Positions 11,612-21,744 are shown, counted from the first letter of the stretch. The stretch is 64,000 bases of DNA from Phymorhynchus buccinoides (GCA_017654935.2 CM065697.1:46174209-46238208), one strand, 5' to 3'. A program made the numbers and translations. Notes: a model not told the origin generated them from the letters alone.

Positions 11612-11836
11612 ACCTGTTTACCCCCTACCCAAGTCTTGAGAATGAGTCTGAATAGCTGAAATGAGTAGTTTTGGCTCGAAATGAGTAGTTTTGGGTCAAA
11701 ATGCGTAGTTTTATTCATTAAACCATCAAACAATGTTCACTGACAATGAGTAATTAGAGCATTATTTTCAATTTTGAAGAGTAGTAGAGGTCTAAATTGA
11801 GTAGAATACTACTCAAAAAGAGTAGAGTAAACAGGT
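11612..11836. mobile_element. MITE with ACCTGTTTAC terminal inverted repeats
   Basis: The left end ACCTGTTTAC (11612-11621) is answered by GTAAACAGGT at 11827-11836. The interior repeats GAGTAGT motifs (ATGAGTAGTTTTGG twice, then GAGTAGAATACTACTC). The 225 bp span is noncoding. The target duplication is not clear, so hAT-like origin is only a guess. Confidence 0.7.
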
Positions 11837-11839
11837 CTG

Positions 11840-12056
11840 CAGATACAATACATGATACTAACAAATTCAAAAACCTCCTGGACAAAGACCCAAACCTTAG
11901 TAAATTAAAATACCAGTATGACGAATAGTCTACCAAAACCATCACAGCTGTGCCAACCCCCCCAAAAAGGAAAAGAAAAAAAAAAAAAAAAAAGACGCTT
12001 GAGAGGCTGCGAGGCCTAGTCGTCTTAATCTACCTGACCTGACCTGACCATGTACA
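11840..12056 (+). mobile_element. 3' end of a LINE with tandem CTGAC tail
   Basis: Starts with the last codons of a LINE reverse-transcriptase ORF: a TNKFKNLLDKDPNLSKLKYQ-like ending with a stop at about 11927-11929. A short 3' UTR with an A run near 11970-11994 follows, then a GCGAGGCCTAGTCG block and the tandem CCTGACCTGACCTGACC. The same ending, in the opposite orientation, closes the LINE at 50338-51400. Short tandem repeats at the 3' end are typical of CR1/L2-group LINEs. Confidence 0.75.
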
Positions 12057-12800
12057 CAATGCCCCCCCCCCCCCCTTTATTTGCATGCATGTATTGTCAC
12101 CTGAATACAAATACTCCTGTGCATGCATCATGTGGGGCCCGTGTTTCCCCGGTTGATCTGGGGGGACTAAGCGGTCGTGCATGACACTCTACATGCATCA
12201 TGTGGGGCCCGGGTGTCCCTGGCCAGTCTGGGTACATTTAACGGTCGGGCATGACCTTTATCTCGTATTTCCCTCTATCACACCCACCCACCCCAACCCC
12301 CCTCCATCCCCCCTTCCCAAATCAAATCCTCACATATTTAACTTAATTCTTTCTACATGGTAAACTGTGTATCTGTGAATACTCAGTTATTTCCTGACTG
12401 TCTTGCAATCATTTCATTTCTTTCTTTCTATTTCCCCATAATGTTATTATTTCGCTTTGTACTCTATCTCTTCCTATTTTTCTCTTGTTCGTACTACCCC
12501 CTAAAGAGGGAGTAAAGTGCAGCAGAACCTTCAGCGTGTTGAAGTTGGCTGCCTAAGGAGAAGAAGAAAAGCAAACGCACACTTACACACACAGTGCACG
12601 TACACGCACACATACACAATGTGTTTGAACAATGCCTACACTTAAAAATGTAATAAAGGTAGGCCAACTTCCCAAGGAATGTTTGCACTTGAGTGATAAA
12701 TTAGCCATTTGATTTGCTAGGCTATTTGAAGTATTTCAGTATTTGACGTCTAGTGCTATCCATTTCGTTCGGCCAAAGTTGACGTACACATGTGCATAAA
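12057..12800. other. Noncoding stretch with a local duplication
   Basis: A CATGCATCATGTGGGGCCCG block occurs twice (near 12122 and 12191), each followed by a related stretch ending GGTCGTGCATGAC or GGTCGGGCATGAC. A CT-rich stretch and a GGAGAAGAAGAAAAGC block near 12555 look like the end of a further dispersed repeat. No exon is supported. Confidence 0.45.
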
Positions 12801-12821
12801 TATTCTTTGCATATGACTCAC

Positions 12822-12963
12822 TGAGTTGAAAATCGTAATCGTAAGAGCCTTCGGGTGGTTTGGGATAGACTTGTCTCAAATGAGGGCGAGGGGTAGCTCC
12901 CAGCGGGCTAGGAGGCAGCTTGCCTTTCCAGGAAGAGCTTCGAGCAGGCGACCGGTCAGCCAT
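12822..12963 (-). CDS. Exon 1 (start codon) of the unrecognised membrane protein
   Basis: The minus-strand ATG at 12963 lies in a good initiation context (CAAACATGG). It opens 47 codons beginning MADRSPARSSSWKGK, rich in Ser, Pro and basic residues and ending YDYDFQL. A TCA|GTGAGT donor follows (GT at 12821-12820) in phase 1, matching the phase-1 acceptor at 10432. The joined codon is Ser. No signal peptide is present, in keeping with a cytoplasmic N-terminus ahead of the membrane helix in exon 2. A near-identical exon is at 44253-44394. Continuation past the donor is intron, so the longer open frame to 12736 is not coding. Confidence 0.72.
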
Positions 12964-13820
12964 GTTTGCATAGAGTGGGTCAGTCAGGGATAAAAACTAG
13001 GATCGGAGATAAATAAATAAATAAACAAAGAAATCATATAGGCCTAGTAATTTAGCAAGGTTGTGTGTGTCTGTGTGTGTGTGTGAAACACAAAACGGGC
13101 CTTATAACTCCGCCGTTTTTCGACCGAATCGCTTCAAATTTGCAACGGCAATCGAGGCGGCCGTGTCATTTGTGCGGTTTGGCAAATGCGCGAAACGCGT
13201 ACGTATCCGCCGGCCTCTCGGCGCCCATATCTCCGGTATTTCTGGGCTGGTTGCCTTCGAATTTGGCAGGTAGATGACCGGGGACGGTGACTCTGTGTAC
13301 CAAATTGGAAGCGAATCGATTCATAAACGCGCGCGATAAGTGCCGCTTCACCTTTTTACAAACCGCGGTGTAACCAGACCGGACATTGACTCATAATTTG
13401 GAACGTGCATGCCCACGGGTAAAGTAATAATATAATATTTCGTGGACCCAAAAAAACTACTGCTCAGCATTACCGGTACTTGGCATTACCGGTACTAGGC
13501 ATTACCGGTGCTCGGTATTTCCGGTACTAGGCGTTGCGCTAGTAGATAAATAAATAAGTAAGCCCCCTCCCCATCCTCCCAAACTAACAAGAATTGAAGA
13601 AAAAATCTTAGAAAAATGTAGAAAACAAAGAAAGAAAGAAACAAAAACAACAAGTAAACAAGTGAGTCACCTAGTGGCGGCAAGTTCCCTCGTGTGAAAC
13701 ATCCCCGATGGATAATTTATGCACCAAAGTCTTGTACCCTTAATTTGTAATACACTCAACAGAACATTTGAAGCGAATTTGACTAGCGGTTTGTGAGATA
13801 TACAGCTTGGGACACACACA
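12964..13820. other. Noncoding upstream stretch of the membrane-protein gene
   Basis: Lies 5' of the predicted start codon. It contains a short (TG)n tract (13062-13085) followed by a GC-richer block to about 13380 with CCGTTTTTCGACCGAATCGC and CGAATTTGGCAGGTAG, which reads like a decayed dispersed repeat. A short tandem array of GCATTACCGGTACT-like units lies at 13468-13530. No promoter motif could be singled out. Its copy is 44395-45250. Confidence 0.45.
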
Positions 13821-13822
13821 CA

Positions 13823-13958
13823 TAGGGGAAGACGGGGTAAAAAGCGCATGGGCGGGTAAGAAGCCCACCCCAATTATCTCATGAAATAAACTGAGAAAAT
13901 TTCAGTCAAATTTGCCCATGCTAGACATTAACGCTCGTCTCATGGGCAAATTTGGCAG
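13823..13958. mobile_element. Palindromic MITE, internally deleted copy
   Basis: Starts TAGGGGAAGACGGGGTAAA like the complete copy at 17569 and keeps the left arm plus the loop region (CATTAACGCTCGTCTCATGG). The right arm stops at the start of a (CA)n tract. The right end is lost, so it can no longer form the full hairpin. Confidence 0.85.
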
Positions 13959-13959
13959 C

Positions 13960-13993
<34 letters not shown>

Positions 13994-14014
13994 CAACAAC
14001 AACAACAACAACAT
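13960..14014. repeat. (CA)n followed by (CAA)n
   Basis: A CA run followed by a CAA run directly after the truncated palindrome. Copy B has the same arrangement at 45388-45440. Confidence 0.95.
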
Positions 14015-14099
14015 ACGGCGCTGAATCTTGATATAAATCAAATCAAAACGCACACACGCGTTAGCATTCATAACGCATTCAAACAAAAATGCAATACAA

Positions 14100-14906
14100 A
14101 GCGAGCACACACGTTTGACATAATAAATGGTATACAGCAGGGCCTAAAGGTAAGAGAGAGAAGAGAAAGAGAGTGGAGCCTCAATGACGGGGGAACAGGT
14201 GGGGTTTTAAGATTAGATTTGAAGGCTGAGAGGGTCGGTCGCTGACGGAGGGAAAGAGGAAGTTTGTTCCAAGATGTCGGTCCTGAGACAGCAAAAGAGC
14301 GCCGACCAACAGTTGAAAGCTTATACCTAGGGATCTGGAGAGAAAGCGGGTCAGAAACTGAATGTAAAGTGCAAGTTGGCGTATAGATGGAAATATTGTC
14401 GCAGCTTTATGAATAGATTTATAGCAAAGTGTGTTTAATTTATACTGAATTCTGTCTGCGGCAGGAAGCCGCCAGTGCAAAGAACGCAGAAGAGGGCTAA
14501 CATGATCGAACTTTTTCTTCCTAAGGACAAGACGAGCAGCTGTGTTTTGAATACGCTGGAGACAAGATAGAGAAGAGACTGATAGGCCAGAAAGGAGAGC
14601 ATTACAGTAGTCAATACGAGATAGGATGAGGGAAGTAACAAGCTTTGCTGTGGCTTCATTTGAGAGGTATTTACGAATATAGCCAATACGACGAATTTGA
14701 TAGTAGCAGGACTGACAGGTTTGAGTCAGGAAACTGCATGGAAAGAGTATTGTCCAAAATGACACCTAAGTTTTTGACAGACTCTGAGAGGGGAATGATA
14801 TTGTTACCCAGTTGGAGTGACTCTATGGAAACAGAGGCTAGTTTGTTTTTTGTCCCTACAAGCATTGCTTCGGTTTTTTCACCATTTAATTGAAGTTTAT
14901 TTTGAA

Positions 14907-14907
<1 letters not shown>
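14100..14907 (-). pseudogene. LINE reverse-transcriptase C-terminal remnant
   Basis: In the minus direction the frame first reads NKLQLNGEKTEAMLVGT and KNLGVILDNTLSM, then after a frameshift near 14730 reads LSRIDYCNALLSGL, LQRIQNTAARLVL and PLLRSLHW. These are the usual motifs after the YADD core in CR1/L2/Jockey-group LINE polymerases. The N-terminal side is cut off by a (CA)n tract at 14908 and the catalytic core is absent, so the copy is dead. It would once have made a target-primed reverse transcriptase. The copy at 45504-46335 is near identical. Confidence 0.85.

Positions 14908-14998
<91 letters not shown>
14908..14998. repeat. (CA)n microsatellite
   Basis: An almost pure CA run of about 90 bp. 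In copy B the corresponding tract (46338-46420) is interrupted by AACACAAACAC. Confidence 0.97.
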
Positions 14999-14999
<1 letters not shown>

Positions 15000-15001
<2 letters not shown>

Positions 15002-15635
15002 AACAAATAAAAATCATTGATAATAAATTAAAATGAATAGCAAATTGAATAAATAAACAATAAATGAAACAAACAAAAAACAACCAACCAAACAAACAAC
15101 AACAATAACACTGAAAAACCAAGAAGAGAAACAGACTGTGATAAACTAGCTTATACCAAAGATATTCTAAAAGGGTAAGATGGACTACTTAAGAGCTCGG
15201 CGAACCGGGCTGATAGAGTTATCGTTAGTGTCGACAGTACACCATTCACAGTAACGGCTATCCAAAAACTCAGACTGGAACTTGAACGGAGAATTCAACT
15301 GGCCTATCGACGTGTAAAATGTGTCCTGTTTAAAAGGGACATAACCAGTGTTTCTGTCCTCACTACTCATATAGGGAAAAGAGACCGGATGCTTATCTTC
15401 CCCTATACAGTCTTTGCTTATACTCCTTCATCAAGTATAAACTGGGGCAAAGGAGAAAAACAAACAACAAATTAATATTTCAAAAACGTAATGCATGCTT
15501 TAATAAATGTCTTTTGTACAGGCTTGCTTATGCTTTCAACTCCACAATTAAAAACACACGCTTTTTTTTAACAGCTTTATTATTTTTTATTAGGGGGGGG
15601 AGGGGGGCAGAGGGGGTCAGTTGATCATTTTTTAG
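15000..15635. other. Noncoding stretch, no feature recognised
   Basis: A-rich sequence with AAACAAACAAC motifs near 15000-15110, then ordinary sequence and a G-rich run near 15593-15615. No exon or element is supported. The copy is 46425-47060. Confidence 0.45.
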
Positions 15636-15639
15636 GTTA

Positions 15640-16037
15640 GGTTAGGTACATTATAGTCACAGAGGCGTCTTTGTGAAATTCGGGTTGCTCCCACTTGGAG
15701 AGCGCGTCGCAGCCAGAGGTGCGCCACCCATTAAAAAAAAACAAATTTGCATGCGATTTTTGTGTGACTGATGAGGAAGGAAGGAGGGGGGGGGGGGGGG
15801 GGAAATTTTGACCAACTGAAATGACAACTTTTTTGCTGCCACTGGGTTTAACGTATGCTAAGCGCATGGGCACACGGGACCTCGGTTTATCGTCTCATCC
15901 AAAAGACTCCACGTTCAGACCGCAAGGCGATTTTTGTGTGACTGATGAGGAAGGAAGGGGGGGGGTAAATTTGGACCAAATGACAACTTTTTTGCGTTGC
16001 CACTGGGTTTAGCGTATGCTAAGCGCATGGGCACACG

Positions 16038-16068
<31 letters not shown>

Positions 16069-16127
16069 TCCACGTTCAGACCGCAAGGCCTAGTGCAAAG
16101 TGAGAGAAAAAATCCCCTGTACCCATG
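15640..16127 (-). mobile_element. SINE remnant with tandemly doubled tail
   Basis: Reverse-strand match to the SINE at 5456-5810. The TTTATCGTCTCATCC / CACACGGGACC tail block occurs twice (near 15870-15905 and 16033-16065), each preceded by TTTTTGTGTGACTGATGAGG. The tRNA-like head is missing, since the match stops near CCCCTGTACCC at 16127. Copy B is at 47065-47550. Confidence 0.8.
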
Positions 16128-16129
16128 AG

Positions 16130-16445
16130 GTTTATGTTTTCACTCTTACATTTTCGGTTCTCTTTCTCCCCTGCTCTACGTTGTTCTTCTTTCCCTCCTG
16201 TTCCTCTTCTTGCTCCTCCTCTTTCTTGTTATTTGTTCGTGTTTTACATCCTCCACCCCACCCCCCACCCCCTCTTCTTGCTCTTTTTTTGTTTTTTTGT
16301 TTTTGCTTCTCTCGATCTTTTTTAAAAATTTTATTCCTCCCTTTCTTACCCGTTCTTTTGTCTTGCTTCTTTTGCGTTGAGCTTCTAGTTTTTGTTGCTC
16401 TTCTTTTTCCTCTTGTTTTTCTGCTTTCTTCTTCTTCCTTTTTTG
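16130..16445. repeat. Pyrimidine-rich low-complexity tract
   Basis: CT-rich sequence with TTCTTCTTCC-like motifs. Open frames across it give Leu/Phe/Ser or Lys/Glu/Arg runs and are compositional artefacts. Confidence 0.8.
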
Positions 16446-16800
16446 TATCCTCCCTCACCCGTGGGGATACCGGGGGGGGGGGGGGTCTTTCGTAAAAAAA
16501 TAGTTCCCCCACCTTCTGGAAGTTCTGTGCTTGTAACTTCCTAGTCTAATCTGCCACTCTCTTTGACTCTGCCTTTTCCCTTTGCTTTCTATCATCTACT
16601 ATCTTTCTGACTTATTGGCCCATTCTCCTGCCTTTTTTTCCCCAAAAATCTTCCAAATAATTTTTCTCCTTTGAGCTCCTCCGAAATCGGAATGTGTCGG
16701 CTGTACTGACGAAGACCATTGAAAAATTAAAACCTGACACATACGTACCTTACCCATTGTGGCCATATGGCCTGGGAACACACAAGAAGAAGAAGAAGTA
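16446..16800 (-). repeat. Dispersed repeat family F1, subtype a
   Basis: Reverse orientation copy of the repeat at 833-1071 and 49121-49439. It begins CACCCGTGGGGATACC plus a G run of about 12 and ends GGCCATATGGCCTGGGAAC then (AAG)n. No coding potential. Confidence 0.8.
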
Positions 16801-16802
16801 TC

Positions 16803-16968
16803 CTCCTCTGCTTCATTTATCAAATTAATTTAAAAAATCGGGACTTTACTGGTTTCGTACTGCCTCCGGGCATTGCCTCCAGTATTGTTCCCACCATATT
16901 TGTATTTACAAATGTCCCATATAATAATAATAATAATAGTGAATCATTTATATAGCGCATTTCTCCAC
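16803..16968 (-). repeat. F2 repeat, cut by an (ATA)n segment
   Basis: Reverse copy of repeat family F2 from TCGGGACTTTACTGG to ACAAATGTCCCAT. It then breaks off into (ATA)n and a short GAATCATTTATATAGCGCA block. In copy B the repeat continues past this point, so the break marks the edge of an A/B structural difference. Confidence 0.65.
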
Positions 16969-17099
16969 CACACACAAGTGCATGAATACACACAAAATGT
17001 ACATACAAAACGCAGGTATCTTTACAAACAAGTGAAAATTTTAGCCATAAAAAATTGTAATCTGAATAAAACAAATATTTCAATATAATCCACAGCCTC

Positions 17100-17247
17100 C
17101 ATCGCAGAGGTAACGCAAAGAAAAAGATGGCAAGCTACAAGTATTACATATTTTCAGGGTTTTTTGTAGTCCCATACATTACGACGGGGACGAGGGCTGT
17201 GCGTTTCTCTGCTGTCCGTATGTATGTATGTTTTATATACATGTATG

Positions 17248-17289
<42 letters not shown>

Positions 17290-17568
17290 GTGTGTGTGTG
17301 TGTGTGCGTGTGTGTGCGTGCGTGCGTGCGTGCGTGCGTGCGCGTGCGTCTGTGTGTGACCAAAGATGTTCCCCTTCATAGCGCCTAAACCACTGAACCG
17401 ACCTGAACGAAACTTGGCAGAATGATTCCTTAGACCTTGCAGAAGCTGCACACCATGTCAGATTCACAGAACGACAAGCCATATCAACGTAAACCCAATT
17501 AGTATATTTTTGGAAAAAAACTTTGATTATTTCAAAAGATAATGGGTGGATTTAAACCAAAGTAAGTA
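17100..17568. other. Conserved noncoding block with (TG)n/(CG TG)n tract
   Basis: A TG/CGTG tract covers about 17252-17358. It is followed by sequence with GACCTGAACGAAACTTGGCA and GAATGATTCCTTAGACC, style typical of an old dispersed repeat end. No exon. Copy B (52408-52860) is near identical except for the length of the TG tract. Confidence 0.5.
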
Positions 17569-17787
17569 TAGGGGAAGACGGGGTAAAAAGCGCATGGGCG
17601 GGTAAGAAGCCCACCCCAATTATCTCATGAAATAAAGAAAAATTTCAGTCAAATTTGCCCATGAGACGAATGCTAGACATTAACGCTCGTCTCATGAGCA
17701 AAATGAGACTGAAATTTGCTTCATTTCATGAGATAATTGGGGTGGGCTTCTTACCCGCCCATGCGCTTTTTACCCCGTCTTCCCCTA
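17569..17787. mobile_element. Palindromic MITE (family P), complete copy
   Basis: Flanked by TA on both sides. The left end GGGGAAGACGGGGTAAAAAG is answered by CTTTTTACCCCGTCTTCCCC at the right. The two arms of about 105 bp pair over nearly the whole element; the loop lies around GCTAGACATTAACG. No coding role by itself, but the arm can be read as KSAWAGKKP-like peptide when joined to a gene. TA duplication fits a Tc1/mariner-like non-autonomous element. Confidence 0.9.
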
Positions 17788-17853
17788 CTGAAAAGGGGTT
17801 ACTTAATACCATTTTGTTGCAGAATATCTTATTTCTAAACAATTTCATATATA

Positions 17854-18059
17854 GGCCGTGTACACACATGTGCGGAGATTCCGTGCGGAAATCCCATGCG
17901 CAATCCGTAAATAAGTAAAGAAAAGAAGGGTAAAAAAAATTACGGATTAGGGGAAATTCGGACACGTGCGCAAATCTTTTCCCTTCTTTTTTTTTATACT
18001 TATGTGCGGATTGGGCACAGCTTTCCGCACAGAATCTCCGCGTATGTGTGTACTCGGCC
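17854..18059. mobile_element. TA-target MITE with GGCCGTGTACACACA ends
   Basis: The left end GGCCGTGTACACACATGTGC and the right end GTATGTGTGTACTCGGCC are imperfect inverted repeats extending about 40 bp inward (GGAGATTCCGTGCGGAAA against TTTCCGCACAGAATCTCC). TA flanks both ends. Noncoding. Copy B is at 53145-53347. Confidence 0.82.
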
Positions 18060-18061
18060 TA

Positions 18062-18333
18062 ATACAGGACATTATTAAACACTGAATACACAATGACCAT
18101 AGAGTCCAAAATTAACTCCCCTGAATTTCATCAGTTGGTCTTATTTGATTTAATTCAAGGGAGATCATTCTAAATGTACAACAAGTGGCCTTTTTGTCTC
18201 ATTAATATTTGTGTGTGTGTCTGAAGGGGTAGTATACGTGTGTGCGTGTTGCTGGTAGTAACTGGGAGTACGTTTACATGGCGTTGCCATCTTGTTTTAG
18301 ACTAGAGAATGAATATTTCAGTAGCTTATGGTG
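18062..18333. other. Noncoding stretch, no feature recognised
   Basis: Ordinary sequence without an exon or named repeat; a short TG run lies near 18211-18219. Confidence 0.4.
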
Positions 18334-18334
18334 T

Positions 18335-18657
18335 AGACCCCCCCCCCCCCCCCCCCCCCCCCCGGGACCCCCCCCCCCCCCACCCCCCCCCACACATGCA
18401 GGGGTCTTTTGCATAAATAGTTCCCACTTTCTGGAAGTTCTGTGCTTGTAACTTCCTCTAATATGTCACTCTCTTTGACTCTGCCTTCTTTTTCCCTTTG
18501 CTGACTGTCATCTAATGATCTAGCGGACTACTGTCTTTCTGCCTTAGCGGCCCGTCCTGCCTTTTTTTTCAATAAACATTTTCAAAAAGATTTCCTCCAG
18601 CCGAAGTCGGAAATGCTGAGCCTATAATTTCTTAGTTAGGCACATAACGGCAGCATG
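18335..18657 (-). repeat. Dispersed repeat family F1, subtype b, split by an insertion
   Basis: Begins with a C homopolymer of about 30 bp (interrupted by GGGA), then CTTTCTGGAAGTTCTGTGCT and a GACTGTCATCTAATGATC unit present once. The repeat is interrupted at 18662 and resumes at 21127 with ACGCGTCTGCGCTCATAATT. In copy B it is continuous (53629-54715). Confidence 0.8.
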
Positions 18658-18662
18658 ACGCG

Positions 18663-21126
18663 TGTCACGAAATCCCCCGCTCGATCCTGATAAGAGATCG
18701 GGAGAGGAAAATCGCGAACCCCGAGGAGAGTCTCGCACGCCCAGACAGACAAACTCGCAGGAGAAGGCACACGCGCACACCAGAAGTACAATACAAAACG
18801 AGACTATTTATTATAAGCAAGCACACACACACACTTACACGATTCAATACACAATGTTTAACAAATTATCTACACAATATACATGGCATTCAAAAGTTTG
18901 TCCAAAGAATAAACTAAAACCGGCAACTTAACTGAATAACTAAAAGAGAGTTTGTAAGCAGAAACACAAAATTGAAGGGAAAAACGACGAAAGGGCAGAC
19001 GAAGAAAAGAAGTCCAACAAAAACAGCAGAGCGTCCGAAGAAGAAGACAAAAGGGGAAAACAAAAGTCAGTAGAAAAACTGCTCCCCCTCCTGGGGCAGG
19101 CTACAGCAGCAGAAACAAAAGATGAGAGACGGCAGAGGTCGCCCCCAGACTCCTCAACAGGAACGTCGAAGCCTGGCCCGAACGCACAGACAGGCCCACA
19201 GATCGGGCCTAACCCGGGGCCAGACAGAAAGGCGGGCGGCCTCCCACAGCCGGAAACGGAGAAAAGAGCGGTTGACCGGGCGGTCAACCAGGCAGCAACA
19301 GGTCAGGTCAGGTTCAGGCTCAGGCTCAGGCTCAGGCTCAGGATCAGGACTGTATGAAAAACCAAAACAAAAAACCTAGTTTTGAACTCCCAGAGTAACA
19401 ACAGTTTTGTGTTTACCCAAAAACTAATTCCCCAACAGTCCTCTTCAGGGATGTAAAAACCCACCCTCTTTAAACTTGGTTCTCTCCAAGAACCCCAAAA
19501 CGCTGAAAAACACTTTCTTTACAATCCTTTTCACACGACTCAGTCTAGGGGTAATATTTCATCAAAAAGGATTAACTAAAAGGTTTCACTTTTTCTGGAA
19601 CAACAAGGCTTTCATACATTTAGAAAATTCTAGCCTTTCAAATACAAAAATTAACAATTACATTCTTCTGAAAATTTCACAGCTTTTCAGGTACAAGAAT
19701 GGACACTTAAATTCTTCTGAAAATATCACATAGAATTTCACCACCAAAAATATGTCCTTTCCATTATCATTTCTTCCAGAAGGCGGACGAACTACAGGCA
19801 AAGAATGTATTTCCCCAAAATGGCATTCACAATGTACTTCAAAAGGTCAAAAAGCCTTGAAAACACTAATTACACTTTCTCTCAAAAATAAAAACAGAAA
19901 CGGGGATGAACGCTTTACAAAGCCCCTATCAGCATAGCTAGAAGCGCGACTGGAATAACCCTCTGTTATCCAGCTCTCCGCAGAGTCTCTTAATACCTAA
20001 TTAAGCTAGGACGATGACCGCGAGGCTAAACATAGGTCGCGAGGCTAAACATATACCACAAGGCTAAACATAGGCCGCGAGGCTAAACATAGGCCGCGAG
20101 GCTAAACATATACCGCAACAAGGAATAATGCGCGCGCGTGCACGCATTTAGGATTCTGAATCTCTGTGAACTCAAATACGCTTTGCACCGAAAAACGATT
20201 TGCACGGCCTAAACACACAATGGCGAGCCAAAACATTGATTCAAAAATATGTGCCGAGTTCAAGTACCAAATTCTACGACCGGCAAAAACCTATCCAACT
20301 GACAAGTCATGACCCAGCCAGTCAGTTCCTTAGCCCCTTATGCAAAAATCAAGAAAATAATAAGAAAAATGAACCAAAGAAAACGCACACAAATATACAT
20401 GTTAGCAAACCTATAACTAGCTATTCTACATTGTTACGCGCGCGTTGTTGTACGAGTTTTAACGAGATTAATACTAATTTTATGTAGCTACTGACCAAAC
20501 TTCCAAGTGGCGGAATGAAGAAGAAGAATCCTCCCCACAAGACAGTCGCAGCTCTGGTCTCGCCAAGGGCTCGGGGTAAGCGCGAGCAGGTGGAAGGGGT
20601 TCCGGACCGGCCACAGCTTTCTTCCAGGACTCCAGTGAACGCCAGGGACGATGACGGGGAAAGGAGGACAATGAGGAACCAAATAAAAAGGGGTGAAGAT
20701 GGCGATGAGGATGAAGAGGAGAAACGATGTCAGCCGAAGCTCTACAGCTTCGCTATCCCCACGTCTAGGACTCGTGCAGGATAAACAATTAATAACAGGA
20801 TCCTTCAGGGACGTGGCCCTCACCACACCTCAGCACTGGGCGGCCGTAGGTGGACAGAACGATGAAAAGGAGAAAGGATGAAGCGATGTTGCTTAACTGA
20901 AGGAAAAATATGGAGTGACGTTTGACCGGTGTAAAACTCATGAAGTCGCCAGTTGAATGTGGAGTCTCGCGAGAGGTCAGAGCTAACACGGGTTGCACGG
21001 ATTTCACAAGTAGGTTGTCTCGATTAGGTGAAAAGAAGGAGAAAGATCTCGGGGTCCTTTGAGATCGAGTGGTAGACTGTGCCTTTCTCTGTCTGTTCAG
21101 AAGAACAAAGTCACAAACTCGTGACA
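18663..21126 (-). mobile_element. LTR-like insertion unique to copy A (probable solo LTR)
   Basis: The 2464 bp segment starts TGTCACGAAATCC and ends AACTCGTGACA: TG...CA with a 7-bp inverted terminus TGTCACG/CGTGACA. It is flanked by ACGCG at 18658-18662 and 21127-21131. Copy B has one uninterrupted site (ATGACGCGTCTGCGC near 54655). No protein-coding frame was recognised. Inside are a minus-strand AATAAA near 18810, TCAGGC tandem repeats near 19315-19345, and five units of a CGCGAGGCTAAACATA-type repeat at 20018-20116. The signal near the left end suggests minus-strand orientation. Confidence 0.85.
20018..20116. repeat. Short tandem repeat inside the LTR-like insertion
   Basis: Five imperfect units of GCGAGGCTAAACATAGG type, 20-22 bp each. 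Units alternate between CATAGG and CATATACC endings. Confidence 0.85.
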
Positions 21127-21189
21127 ACGCGTCTGCGCTCATAATTGACAGGACACTGTCTGGGCGATCGAAAAAGAAGGAGAACTTGG

Positions 21190-21478
21190 ACAACAAAACT
21201 GTCACAAACGGCCAGAGAGAGGAACAGACACGCATACAAACTGACGGACAAACAGACACACGCATGACACACAAAAAGCGCACAAACATTTCCCCCTAGC
21301 TGTTGCAAACTTAGTTCTGGTTTTGATTTGAACTGGAAGTACAAAAAGGAAAGCAGCTAGCAGTTATGTGAAAAGTTCTACATGCAAAGATCGATCCATC
21401 AGTGGTTCAAAATAAAATAAGTGAGGGGAAGAAATAAGCGGCTTCGGAACAAAACAGGAGAAAAGGAAAAATAATTGG
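21190..21478. other. Noncoding stretch, no feature recognised
   Basis: Sequence between the end of the split F1 repeat and the next palindromic MITE. Several short tandem ACAGACAC-like words are present; no exon. Confidence 0.4.
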
Positions 21479-21696
21479 TAGGGGAAGACGGGGTAAAAAG
21501 CGCATGGGCGGGTAAGAAGCCCACCCCAGTTATCTCATGAAATGAAGCAAATTTCAGTCTCATTTTGCCCATGAGACGAGCGTTAATGTCTAGCATTCGT
21601 CTCATGGGCAACTTTGACTGACATTTTCTTTATTTCATGAGATAATTGGGGTGGGCTTCTTACCCGCCCATGCGCTTTTTACCCCGTCTTCCCCTA
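21479..21696. mobile_element. Palindromic MITE (family P), complete copy
   Basis: TA-flanked, same ends as the copy at 17569 (GGGGAAGACGGGG and its reverse complement), but the loop region is in the opposite orientation (GCGTTAATGTCTAGCATTCG). This shows both orientations exist in the same locus. Confidence 0.9.
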
Positions 21697-21744
21697 TATA
21701 CGTAAAGTAAATGAGTGCATACTTACAATGACACATGTGTGTAC

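Noticed and set aside
13061..13351. Three overlapping frames in the GC-richer block after a (TG)n tract
   Set aside because: They overlap in all directions, change frame between copies A and B because of a 4-bp indel, and match no family. More likely a decayed repeat.
16100..16512. Leu/Phe-rich and Lys/Glu-rich frames on opposite strands
   Set aside because: Both are translations of a pyrimidine-rich low-complexity tract.
20018..20116. Possible CRISPR-like array of short units
   Set aside because: Units are contiguous 20-22 bp tandem repeats without spacers, in animal DNA, inside an LTR-like element.
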